DNA of 64,000 bases. Source: Aquimarina acroporae (GTDB lineage Bacteria > Bacteroidota > Bacteroidia > Flavobacteriales > Flavobacteriaceae). The stretch covers positions 124,001-188,000 of the forward strand of contig NZ_JALPRE010000006.1 of NCBI RefSeq assembly GCF_023195925.1, in the 5' to 3' direction. Position 1 is the first letter of the stretch. Each line of letters begins with the position of its first letter. The notes beneath the pieces were generated by a model, which saw only the letters and a list, made by a program, of their open reading frames with translations, had not been told where the DNA came from and searched no databases. Both the position numbers and the translations under genes were made by a program. Positions 55,091-63,184 of this stretch are shown piece after piece.

Positions 55091-56118
55091 GGAAGAGGTT
55101 TGGTAGTTTCTCTTTCGATTAAATTGGTTTTGATGACTTTGGTGGTATATGAAGTCTCACTTTCTTCATTTTCTAGTTTGTCAATTAGCATTTTTGTGGC
55201 GGTCTCACCAAGATAGATTCCGTGCTGGCTAATTGTGGTTATGGCTGGTGTTACATGTCTTGGTAATACACCATTTGTAAAACCAATAATAGAAATGTCT
55301 TCTGGTACTTTATACCCTTTTGAAGACAACAATCGTAGGGTATTAACTGCGGAGTCTTCTTCAAGACAAAGCATAGCATCGACTTTTTTCGACCCGAGTA
55401 AAATCTTGAGGGAAGTATCTATATCATTAAATTCATCAACTTTTAAAATAAGAGCTTCATCAATAGGAATGTTAGCCTCTTGTAGAGCCTTTTTGTATCC
55501 TTCTAATCTAAGCTTACCAACGCTTAAATTATGAATGGTTGAAACAATGGCAATTTGTTTACAACCCGTTTCAATAAAATGATTAGTAGCGTTGTAAGCA
55601 CCCTCTTTATCGTTAACTATAACTTTATCGCATTCGATTTCTTCGGTGACTCTGTCAAACATCACGATAGGAATACCTTGATTTATGGTATTTTGAAAAT
55701 GACTAAACTCTTGTTTAATCTGAGTTTCTTCTGCAATAGATAGTATAAAACCATCAAGAGCAGAATTTTTGAGCAGCTCCATAGCACTTACTTCCTTTTC
55801 GTGGGATTCATTAGAAATACAGGTAATAAGGTTATATCCTTTCTCGGTAGCTATTTTTTCGATTCCCACAAATACTTTGGTAAAAAAGTGATTAAGAATA
55901 TTGGGAATGATTACACCTATTGTTTTGGTTTTTTTGTTCTGTAGATTAAGGGCAATACTATTGGGTTTGTAATGATGCTCCTCTGCATATTGCTGAATTT
56001 TAGACTTCGTTTTGGTGCTAATCTCATGACTGTCGTTTAGTGCTTTAGAGACGGTAGCGATAGAAACATTAAACTCGGTCGCAATATCTTTTAATGTTAT
56101 TCTTTTCTTTCGTGGCAT
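55084..56118 (-). CDS. LacI-family transcriptional regulator
   Basis: A 344-residue repressor or regulator. N-terminal helix-turn-helix RITLKDIATEFNVSIATVSKALN, hinge helix with HYKPNSIALNLQN, and a periplasmic-binding-like ligand domain (TIGVIIPNILNHFFTKVF). I start at ATG 56118 (MPRKKRITLKDIA); the longer frame from 56139 adds seven untypical residues. It faces the xylose operon tail to tail and overlaps the epimerase gene by 7 bp, so it is probably the specific regulator of this locus, sensing xylose or a xylo-oligomer. An AAACGTTT palindrome upstream of susC is a possible target. Confidence 0.93.
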   Translation of the reverse strand: MPRKKRITLKDIATEFNVSIATVSKALNDSHEISTKTKSKIQQYAEEHHYKPNSIALNLQNKKTKTIGVIIPNILNHFFTKVFVGIEKIATEKGYNLITCISNESHEKEVSAMELLKNSALDGFILSIAEETQIKQEFSHFQNTINQGIPIVMFDRVTEEIECDKVIVNDKEGAYNATNHFIETGCKQIAIVSTIHNLSVGKLRLEGYKKALQEANIPIDEALILKVDEFNDIDTSLKILLGSKKVDAMLCLEEDSAVNTLRLLSSKGYKVPEDISIIGFTNGVLPRHVTPAITTISQHGIYLGETATKMLIDKLENEESETSYTTKVIKTNLIERETTKPLPY

Positions 56119-56187
56119 TGTATAAAATCTAAGGTTCAATTTATAAGAAAGAATTGAAAAATCTTAACAAAAAGTTGAAAAATACAC

Positions 56188-56215
56188 AAGGGTTTGGTGT
56201 TAAAACCAAACCCTT
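56188..56215 (-). terminator. Hairpin after the Cys-rich lipoprotein gene
   Basis: AAGGGTTTGGT (56188-56198) pairs perfectly with ACCAAACCCTT (56205-56215) around a 6-nt loop. On the minus strand it lies 45 bp beyond the stop codon of the upstream gene and is followed by GTGTATTTTTC. Probably a terminator, in the short gap before the LacI-type gene on the same strand. Confidence 0.7.
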
Positions 56216-56260
56216 TACCTATTGTTAAATTTAGTATTCTTTAAATATTAAATCGGCAAT

Positions 56261-57289
56261 TTATTTACCTGTATTGTATCTTCTAGAAGCCGCATTTACA
56301 CCGGGCTGCCAAGTTCTGGTGAAGCTCGCCATATTGTCCTGTACAACTTGCGGAAGATCACCAGCATATTTGTCTAAGGCACCATCACCAAGATATAATC
56401 CTACATATGCCAAAACATCATCCGTTGCAAGCCCTCCATTGATGGTGAAGATAGGTTCTAGGTTTAAAACTTGTCTTGGGTCTGAACCTTTTGCCTGACT
56501 AGCTTCATTTCTTGTTAAAATACCATCATTATTGGTATCTAGTAGGTTTGTGAATTCTACAGCAAATTCATCACCAGTCTTACCATTAATGTTAATCCCT
56601 TTAAGTAGTTCTTTCATATAAATTAAGAAATCGCTTTTGGTCATAGTAGGATTGATAGAAGGTACAGCACCTTGATAACCACTCTGTGCTATAAAATTAT
56701 CATCAATTTCGATTCCGAGGTTTCTTTCGATATCTAATACTGCTTCCTTAGTATTGCAAGGATTACTCACTACCCCTCTTGAACTTACAAACAGGCCATC
56801 GCTATTAATACAACCACTTCCATTGGCAACAGAGGTTACACACGCTGTGTTATTAGGGTTGTAGTTGAAACTTCCACATGGGGTACCGCCATCATTGTTT
56901 CCATCACCGTTGTTTCCGTCTCCATTATTCCCTCCGGTATCAGCACATCCTCCAGCTTGTGCCTGATTAGCATCAGTCCAACATTGACCACAGGCAGAAT
57001 AAGGGTGAGACGAAGGACAGTCGTTACTTTGATTATTTCCGCCAGAATTATTATCACCAGTATCTGTTCCTCCACTTGAATCATTACACCCTCCAGATTG
57101 TGCTTGGTTAGCATCTGTCCAACATGCTCCACATGCTTCGTAAGGATGAGAATTTGGACAACTTGCCTTCCCATCAGGAGTTATTATTTTAGATACAGAA
57201 CCATCTTGTACAAATTCTTCGGTTTCGCAAGCTGCAAACAGACCGAAAAACAATATTAATAAGATGGATAAAATCGATAAACGTTTCAT
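56261..57289 (-). CDS. Cys-rich repeat lipoprotein with EF-hand motif
   Basis: A 342-residue surface or periplasmic lipoprotein of unknown function (lipobox FAAC, Cys20). It has two copies of a 25-residue Cys-rich repeat, C-x3-HPY-x-ACG-x-CWTDANQAQ-x-GGC, at about 43-69 and 90-114, each followed by Gly/Asn/Asp-rich linkers. A third, shorter Cys cluster lies at about 137-178. The C-terminal half contains a canonical EF-hand loop DTNNDGILTRNE (about 250-261) and helical segments. The repeats may bind carbohydrate or metal; I do not recognise the family. It is encoded beside the beta-1,3-xylan genes and divergent from the CXXCH lipoprotein gene. Confidence 0.7.
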   Translation of the reverse strand: MKRLSILSILLILFFGLFAACETEEFVQDGSVSKIITPDGKASCPNSHPYEACGACWTDANQAQSGGCNDSSGGTDTGDNNSGGNNQSNDCPSSHPYSACGQCWTDANQAQAGGCADTGGNNGDGNNGDGNNDGGTPCGSFNYNPNNTACVTSVANGSGCINSDGLFVSSRGVVSNPCNTKEAVLDIERNLGIEIDDNFIAQSGYQGAVPSINPTMTKSDFLIYMKELLKGININGKTGDEFAVEFTNLLDTNNDGILTRNEASQAKGSDPRQVLNLEPIFTINGGLATDDVLAYVGLYLGDGALDKYAGDLPQVVQDNMASFTRTWQPGVNAASRRYNTGK

Positions 57290-57329
57290 GTTAATTAGTT
57301 TTAAATTTTGCTTTTAGTTTGTGTCATTT

Positions 57330-57347
57330 AAACGACCTCAATCGTTT
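57330..57347. promoter_or_regulatory. Inverted repeat AAACGA-N6-TCGTTT
   Basis: A perfect 6-bp inverted repeat with a 6-nt spacer in the 213-bp divergent region between the Cys-rich and the CXXCH lipoprotein genes, 41 bp from the start of the former. It is a candidate operator shared by both genes; the protein is unknown. Confidence 0.45.
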
Positions 57348-57502
57348 TCGCTAATTTCAATAAAATCGTAGCGAATATAGATAATCCGGTTACTTCAGTA
57401 GTTCTTTGTTCCTACACTTTTACCACGCATTTTAGGCTAAATGCAATTAGGAGGTCATTTATTTGTATATAATTCGTTTTTTTTGCAAAAAAACTACATA
57501 AA

Positions 57503-58918
57503 ATGAAATCTCTATATAATGCCTTAAGTTTGGTCTTAATATTCAGCTTTTTTAGTAATTGTGATTTTTTAGCAAAGGATAAAAAGGAGGAGTACGTGAC
57601 TATTTCTCGCGAAAGTTATATCAGTAGTGGAGGAAATCTGCAAGGAAAAATTTTGTGCCCAATGGCGGTGAATGATGTTATTGTTGAATTGGATAGTTTG
57701 AAACTTGATACAGGAAATAAGGAACCAGAAATGACTGCTCGCGGGATGATGATTTTTATGAAGAAAAATAATATTACCACCATCACAGGATTACTAAATG
57801 CAATGCCAAAACATCACAGAAATAATTTTTCATTGGTAGAACATACCAAAGGAGAGGGGGAATCTAATTTGAAGTACCCCAGAATAGTATTATTTGGTTC
57901 TGATGGTACCTTTTTAATGAATATAAGCACGAAACCAGATGACCCAAAGCATGACTTGTTAGATTTTGCAATACTTAGTGAAAATGATGGTACTTGGGAC
58001 TTTTCTCAATTTGATTTTACTGGGAGTACTCCCAAACTACATGTTAAGCCAGAATCCTGTATTCGTTGTCATGGTGATAATCCTAGGCCTGTTTGGGGAA
58101 CTAATATGGATTGGCCAGGTGTATTTGGCGATAATGAAGCTGCAGGCCCCAATGGAGAGGCGTTATCGTTCAGACATGCTGAAAGAATGAATGAGATAAA
58201 GGAAGGGAAAACATTTTCTGATCGATTTGATTTTTTGGAATGGTCAGACCAAAAACTAACTTCGGGAGGAATACGACGAATTGCGAATCATGCTTTTGGA
58301 GCAGAATTGTTGGTCTCGAATATGGCCATGGGTACGGCAACAGCAAGAGGGGTTTTTATAAGAATGAAAAAAGGAAATACGATTGTTTATAAACAAATAA
58401 GGGAAACACTTTTGTTATTAGGCTATGAGTATATGATAAATGGTATTTTAAGTAGGTCTGACAAAGAAAGAATAACTACTCTGGTTTCTAGACTTGGTGG
58501 AAAAGATGGAAAACTACATGATATTTTCGATATGCTAGAAATAGATCCTGAAGAATCTTTTTCCTTAGGTACATTGGCCAAGGAAGAGACTCCTAAGACC
58601 GATTGGAGTCTTGGTGCCGGTGATTTGTATGAGCAAATTTTTCTTATGGTGTTACATGATTTGGCACAGGAGGATGAACAGTTGAGAAATATTTTACTTT
58701 CTGTACCCAATACACCAGGTGTTTTTGGTTGTGATAATTTGGGGAGTAACATAATGGAAGTAGTCGATTTTAAAATGTTACACATGCATCAACTCTTAGG
58801 TAAAGAGCGCTATGCTGTGCATAAAGTATATTACCCCCAAGATGCAGAAAATATCAAAGAGAAGGTATTTATTCCTATGTATGAAAAACTAGCACCCTAT
58901 CTTAAATCCAAAATATAA
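57503..58918 (+). CDS. CXXCH-containing (cytochrome c-like) lipoprotein
   Basis: A 471-residue exported protein with a single c-type heme motif CIRCH at residues 186-190 in the context KPESCIRCHGDNPRPVWG. The N-terminus is a signal peptide with a weak lipobox (FFSNC, Cys20). The rest is mixed alpha/beta without membrane segments and I do not recognise a full-length family. Covalent heme attachment is inferred from the motif, which sits mid-protein with surrounding Trp and Pro as in cytochrome folds. It is divergent from the Cys-rich lipoprotein gene and convergent with the dual GH26 gene. Possible redox partner of a sugar-oxidising process; not shown. Confidence 0.7.
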   Translation: MKSLYNALSLVLIFSFFSNCDFLAKDKKEEYVTISRESYISSGGNLQGKILCPMAVNDVIVELDSLKLDTGNKEPEMTARGMMIFMKKNNITTITGLLNAMPKHHRNNFSLVEHTKGEGESNLKYPRIVLFGSDGTFLMNISTKPDDPKHDLLDFAILSENDGTWDFSQFDFTGSTPKLHVKPESCIRCHGDNPRPVWGTNMDWPGVFGDNEAAGPNGEALSFRHAERMNEIKEGKTFSDRFDFLEWSDQKLTSGGIRRIANHAFGAELLVSNMAMGTATARGVFIRMKKGNTIVYKQIRETLLLLGYEYMINGILSRSDKERITTLVSRLGGKDGKLHDIFDMLEIDPEESFSLGTLAKEETPKTDWSLGAGDLYEQIFLMVLHDLAQEDEQLRNILLSVPNTPGVFGCDNLGSNIMEVVDFKMLHMHQLLGKERYAVHKVYYPQDAENIKEKVFIPMYEKLAPYLKSKI

Positions 58919-58939
58919 ATGTAAGGCTATATTAAAAAC

Positions 58940-58973
58940 AAAAGAGCCCAGATGTTTCCGGACTCTTTTTTTA
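58940..58973. terminator. Hairpin between convergent CXXCH and GH26 genes
   Basis: An imperfect stem AAAAGAGCCCAGA / TTCCGGACTCTTTT with a T7 tail on the plus strand. It ends the CXXCH lipoprotein gene and is A/T-flanked on the minus side, so it may also help end the GH26 transcript. Confidence 0.7.
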
Positions 58974-58994
58974 ATTACTCTACAAATTATTCAT

Positions 58995-61900
58995 TTATTC
59001 AATGATTATCTTCTGATAGCTTTTATGATGGTTTTTATTCCAAGTGCTAATAATATACATGCCTTTTTGTAAGTCATTTAATCTTAATGTGATTTCAGGA
59101 AGGTTTTTGTTACTTTCAATATCAAGATCTTTAACCACTCTTCCGTTTGTATCTGATACTTGTAATTTAACTATACCTTGATTTCTTACGTAGAGTATAC
59201 CAGTACTTGGGTTAGGATATGCAAGAATCTTATTAGATGATAAATCATTTACATCAGGAGATTGTTTAGAGCTTAAACCGATAATAGAATTTAGATTGCT
59301 ACTTCCATGTATCCAGCCTGATTGAGTGATTTGATTTACCCAATTATTTTCAAGAGTACTATTCACTTGAACTCTTGTATCTCCCCAATAACCTTGCTCA
59401 TATGGTGCATCCCAGAGACCTTGAGAATCCCAATCCGCATTAATATAAGTAATGGCTTTAATGACATCATCGTTAGAGTTAATGAAATCGAAATATGGGA
59501 CAAACCATTCATTCCATATTTGAGTACCAGATTTACTAACAGTTCCTTGAGCTTCTTGCCCGTCCCAAACACTACTTATATTAGAATTGGTCAATTGCTC
59601 ATTGTCATATCCTTGGTTGGCAGCTTCAGCAATCATTACAGCTTTTCCTCTTTCTCTCGCAAGACTCACTAGCTCATTAGCCAGAAATAATTGGGTTGAA
59701 GGAGTATTATTATTAACAGTAGCTGTTTCATTAGGTCTCAAGAACCATGACATTCCGAACCAATCTACATAATCATCTCCTGGGTAATAATTCAAAAGAT
59801 TCTCTCTACCTCCGTCTAGGATATCATCTATTGGAGAAGTACAAGATTGCCATACATATGCAACATTTGATACTCCTTCTTGTCTTAGAATATCTACTAT
59901 TCTTCTATATGCATTGATGTAACTTGGACCGCTATAGCCGTTCCACTGTCCGTCAAATTCATACCCTACTCTCAGGTAGAAAGCAGTATCGCTCAAAGCG
60001 TTAAAGAAACTTGCCATATGTCTGATTTCGGTATCTCTACCACCACCAGCTATATTATCGGTTTCACCAACTAGATATAATCCTATCTGTACTGCAGAGT
60101 TAGGAAAACCTATAGCTGCGCTATGAGCATTTAAGGGTCCACCTCCCCAATCTATATCAATTCCGAGAGGTTGCTCGTTTTGCGCCCAACCAAGAGCACC
60201 ATTGTTTCCAGACAATAAAACATTCGCTAGGTTTACATAAGTAGCTATTCCAGTCGGAGTAGGGCAATTTGAACAGTCACTAATATAATCTGATACAGAT
60301 AATAAATCTTGACCAATAAAAATCATTTTTTCACCAGTACTTGGCTCCAAGTAGCTCCCTGTTGTACCACCAGGTGGGTTAGAATTTCCTGCGGCAATGG
60401 TAACGGAGTTAAGACTCTGCGCACACTCATCATTACCCCATCTTACAAAAAGATTATAAGTGCCTGGGGATAAGTTAGAAATTGTGGTAGAACCAGTGTT
60501 GTCAGGCACATTGTATGGATACGTATTTCCTCCATCTATACTGAATTCGATATTACCTCTACCTGTGTTATCATTAAAATTAAAGGTGATACTACCATCG
60601 TTAGCTCCCTGTTGAGTTTCGTTTGTTGACGATACAGTAGCTGATGGTACATCTCCTGGTCCACAAGGTTGATTTCCAGTTCCATCTTCATAGATTCTAA
60701 CATTTCTGAAATAACTAGTGTTACCTGTCGGATTTTGGTCTTTGTCATTGATCAAAACCAAATACATATTGTTTCCAGTATAATAATCTGCTACACGTAT
60801 GCTAAATGACTGATATCCTGATTGTGTATAGTCAAAATCTCTGTTCCCCCAGTTTTGGGTTCCATATAATTGAAAGATTTGAGTAGCAGATAAATTCTCA
60901 TCACTGTCAAAGCCTATACCGTGAATTTCTCCTTGAGATGCACTCTGAAATTCGAATTCTAAGACAGTATTTGCTGTTACGTTATAGGTAGTATTGGTTC
61001 TTCTCCAGGTATTGTCGCTTAAAAATGCTGTAAGTCCGTTATCTTGAATATTAATATTTGCCGCTCCATCTTGATTACTAAATGAAGAAGTTCCAGTTTG
61101 GTTAAAATTTATACAATCTGTACAGTCGGAACCACCTGATGCAGCCTCTATGCTAATTTGTTGTAGGCTTCGTGCACATTCATTATTACCCCATCTTACA
61201 TAAGTTGAGTAGTTGCCCGGCTCCAAATTAGATACAGTTGTAGATCCGCTATTATCTGGAACATTATAGGGATAAGTGTTTCCTCCATCGATACTAAATT
61301 CTATATTAGATCTTCCAGCATTGTCTGAGAATGTAAAGGTTATGCTTCCGTCATTAGCACCTGGAGTATTTTCTTTAGTACTGCTTACAGATGCTGTTGG
61401 AATATCATCACCAGTACAAGGATGATTTCCTCCAGGATCACTATTATTTATAAAATTTAGATAGTCAACATTAAGTGCCTGGTCACCATTTTGGTTTACT
61501 ACCTGAAACGAGGCTCCAGCAGATATATTGACATCGATAGACGCTGTAATATATGATCCGGTCCAAGCTCCATTAGAGTTAAAATTTAGGTTTCCTTGAT
61601 CCTGCCCATTCACGATGATTGAAATACTTCCAGAATTTTGAGAAGCATAGATCAGCTCAACTTTGGTGGCTGCGGGTGCATTATTAATAGTAAAGCCATT
61701 TCCTTGTTGGTCAAGATAGGCTACACCTTGACCTCCACTTGCAGATCCATCAGTATAAAACTGTGCTTGCCCAGAAAGACTTGCAGCTTCGGCTTCAATT
61801 TTAGTAGTTGTTTCTCCACCTCCGGTATCGCAAGGAGCGCAGCTTCCACCACAATCGATGCCTGTTTCATCTCCATTTTGTTCACCATCATTACACGTAG

Positions 61901-62999
61901 CAGGAGGGGGAGGAGTATTGGTAATACCTAAATCGTTTAATAAATTAGGTCCTCCATGAAGGAAATTTCCATTATTAATATAGTTATTCCAGTTTGTGGT
62001 AATCAATTGATCCGTTTCAATTCTCGTATCTCCCCAATGCACTCCCGAATTTGCCCACAAAGGTTGTGATTGCCAATCGGCATTAATCCAAGCAACGGCT
62101 CTAATCACATCTCTATTATCATCAATAAACGGGATCAACTGGTCTCTGAAAAACTGATTCCATATCCCTTGACTCCCTAGTGTTGTAACACCATTAAAAT
62201 GATAGGTTCCTTGATCAAATTCATAGTATTGTGCTGAGGCTTCAGCTACCATCATAGGTTTGTTTTTATTTCTGGCAAATTGTAATGCATATTCCAAGTT
62301 TTCAGCATTGAAATCTTGTGAATAAAAGAAAAAAGATAGCCCTACATAATCTACATAATCATCTCCAGGGTAATACCCGTCAATAATATTTGGGGCGTTA
62401 TCTCCCCAAGTAGCAGATTGCCATACATATGCTACATTGGTAACTCCTTTCCCATTAAGGTAGTCTACAATATATCGGTAACCTGTTTTATATCTGTTTT
62501 GGTCATAACCATTCCAGGGACCATCAAATTCATATCCTATTCTCAAGTATATGGGACGAGGACTATTTCTATTGGCGAAGTCTACGAATTTGTCCAATTC
62601 GTCATTATGTAATCCATTTACCAATTCGGTAAGCCCGTTAGGATGATCTTCTCCTTGACCATCTGCTTCTTCACGCATCCAAAAGCCAACAGAAAGTCCA
62701 GAATTAGGATATCGATTCATAGCTTCTTGAAGACCAATATCTCCAGCGTCATAATTGGTAATATCATTTAAGCCTGCCATGGTGTACAAATCGGTATACA
62801 TAGTTACTCCGGCAGGAGTAGGAAATTGGCCTGAATTTACGTAACCTGCAACAGAGCCTAAATCCTGACCAATAATTAACATAGTTTTTCCGTCAACAGG
62901 AGCAAATTTACCTGGGATGGTGTTTTGTGAAAATAGTGATGTATACCCTATGCAAGTTAGCAGCAATAGTAGTATTCGGTTTGTGTTAAATGTGAGCAT
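58995..62999 (-). CDS. Secreted dual-GH26 enzyme with binding modules and T9SS tail, probable beta-1,3-xylanase
   Basis: A 1334-residue extracellular enzyme, starting at ATG 62999 (MLTFNTNRILLLLL signal peptide); the TTG at 63026 would add nine residues. Order of domains: GH26-A (about 31-343; acid/base Glu157 in LRIGYEFDGPWNGYD, nucleophile Glu253 in MVAEASAQ), a Cys-rich linker CNDGEQNGDETGIDCGG, a CBM6-like module (about 400-519), repeat module R1 (527-619), a jelly-roll module (628-772), repeat module R2 (778-869), GH26-B (884-1236; Glu1014, Glu1125) and a C-terminal Por/type IX sorting domain (about 1256-1334). The motif INADWDSQGLWDAPYEQGYW in GH26-B is like marine GH26 beta-1,3-xylanases. 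Both domains look catalytically competent. Confidence 0.88.
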   Translation of the reverse strand: MLTFNTNRILLLLLTCIGYTSLFSQNTIPGKFAPVDGKTMLIIGQDLGSVAGYVNSGQFPTPAGVTMYTDLYTMAGLNDITNYDAGDIGLQEAMNRYPNSGLSVGFWMREEADGQGEDHPNGLTELVNGLHNDELDKFVDFANRNSPRPIYLRIGYEFDGPWNGYDQNRYKTGYRYIVDYLNGKGVTNVAYVWQSATWGDNAPNIIDGYYPGDDYVDYVGLSFFFYSQDFNAENLEYALQFARNKNKPMMVAEASAQYYEFDQGTYHFNGVTTLGSQGIWNQFFRDQLIPFIDDNRDVIRAVAWINADWQSQPLWANSGVHWGDTRIETDQLITTNWNNYINNGNFLHGGPNLLNDLGITNTPPPPATCNDGEQNGDETGIDCGGSCAPCDTGGGETTTKIEAEAASLSGQAQFYTDGSASGGQGVAYLDQQGNGFTINNAPAATKVELIYASQNSGSISIIVNGQDQGNLNFNSNGAWTGSYITASIDVNISAGASFQVVNQNGDQALNVDYLNFINNSDPGGNHPCTGDDIPTASVSSTKENTPGANDGSITFTFSDNAGRSNIEFSIDGGNTYPYNVPDNSGSTTVSNLEPGNYSTYVRWGNNECARSLQQISIEAASGGSDCTDCINFNQTGTSSFSNQDGAANINIQDNGLTAFLSDNTWRRTNTTYNVTANTVLEFEFQSASQGEIHGIGFDSDENLSATQIFQLYGTQNWGNRDFDYTQSGYQSFSIRVADYYTGNNMYLVLINDKDQNPTGNTSYFRNVRIYEDGTGNQPCGPGDVPSATVSSTNETQQGANDGSITFNFNDNTGRGNIEFSIDGGNTYPYNVPDNTGSTTISNLSPGTYNLFVRWGNDECAQSLNSVTIAAGNSNPPGGTTGSYLEPSTGEKMIFIGQDLLSVSDYISDCSNCPTPTGIATYVNLANVLLSGNNGALGWAQNEQPLGIDIDWGGGPLNAHSAAIGFPNSAVQIGLYLVGETDNIAGGGRDTEIRHMASFFNALSDTAFYLRVGYEFDGQWNGYSGPSYINAYRRIVDILRQEGVSNVAYVWQSCTSPIDDILDGGRENLLNYYPGDDYVDWFGMSWFLRPNETATVNNNTPSTQLFLANELVSLARERGKAVMIAEAANQGYDNEQLTNSNISSVWDGQEAQGTVSKSGTQIWNEWFVPYFDFINSNDDVIKAITYINADWDSQGLWDAPYEQGYWGDTRVQVNSTLENNWVNQITQSGWIHGSSNLNSIIGLSSKQSPDVNDLSSNKILAYPNPSTGILYVRNQGIVKLQVSDTNGRVVKDLDIESNKNLPEITLRLNDLQKGMYIISTWNKNHHKSYQKIIIE
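60393..60668 (-). repeat. Module R2 of the dual GH26 enzyme
   Basis: About 92 codons nearly identical in key motifs to R1 (GANDGSITF, IEFSIDGGNTYPYNVPDN, VRWGNDECA). Ig-like size with two Cys; CBM31 is my guess, since CBM31 modules occur in marine beta-1,3-xylanases. Confidence 0.7.
61143..61421 (-). repeat. Module R1 of the dual GH26 enzyme
   Basis: About 93 codons, first copy of the duplicated module. Same GANDGSITF, IEFSIDGGNTYPYNVPDN and VRWGNNECA motifs as R2 with scattered substitutions, so it arose by intragenic duplication around the central jelly-roll module. Confidence 0.7.
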
Positions 63000-63059
63000 G
63001 ATAATTGTGTTTTTGATTAAAGCCAATGCAAAAAATTAGTAGTATCATTGGCGATATAT

Positions 63060-63067
63060 CAAAATTA
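63060..63067 (-). promoter_or_regulatory. -7 element of the dual GH26 gene
   Basis: TAatTTTG on the minus strand, an exact match to TAnnTTTG, 60 bp before the ATG at 62999. No good -33 element, which fits a promoter that needs an activator. Confidence 0.55.
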
Positions 63068-63100
63068 TGATGTGTATTTTGTAAAATGTTAAACCATACT

Positions 63101-63127
63101 ACTGTAGCGATACTAAAAGACTACAGT
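63101..63127. promoter_or_regulatory. Inverted repeat upstream of the dual GH26 gene, candidate activator site
   Basis: ACTGTAG (63101-63107) and CTACAGT (63121-63127) form a perfect 7-bp inverted repeat with a 13-nt spacer. It is flanked by direct TACTAC repeats (63098-63103, 63130-63135). It is centred about 60 bp upstream of the probable transcription start and lies between the GH26 gene and the LuxR-type regulator gene, so it is likely bound by that regulator. Confidence 0.5.
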
Positions 63128-63184
63128 TTTACTACGCAAATCTTATTAATTGTAAAATTGGTCTTTTAATAATGGTGTACTCAC

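Noticed and set aside
61638..61931. Plus-strand frame inside the dual GH26 gene
   Set aside because: Mirror of the CBM6-like and Cys-rich linker coding region; no start context or domain.
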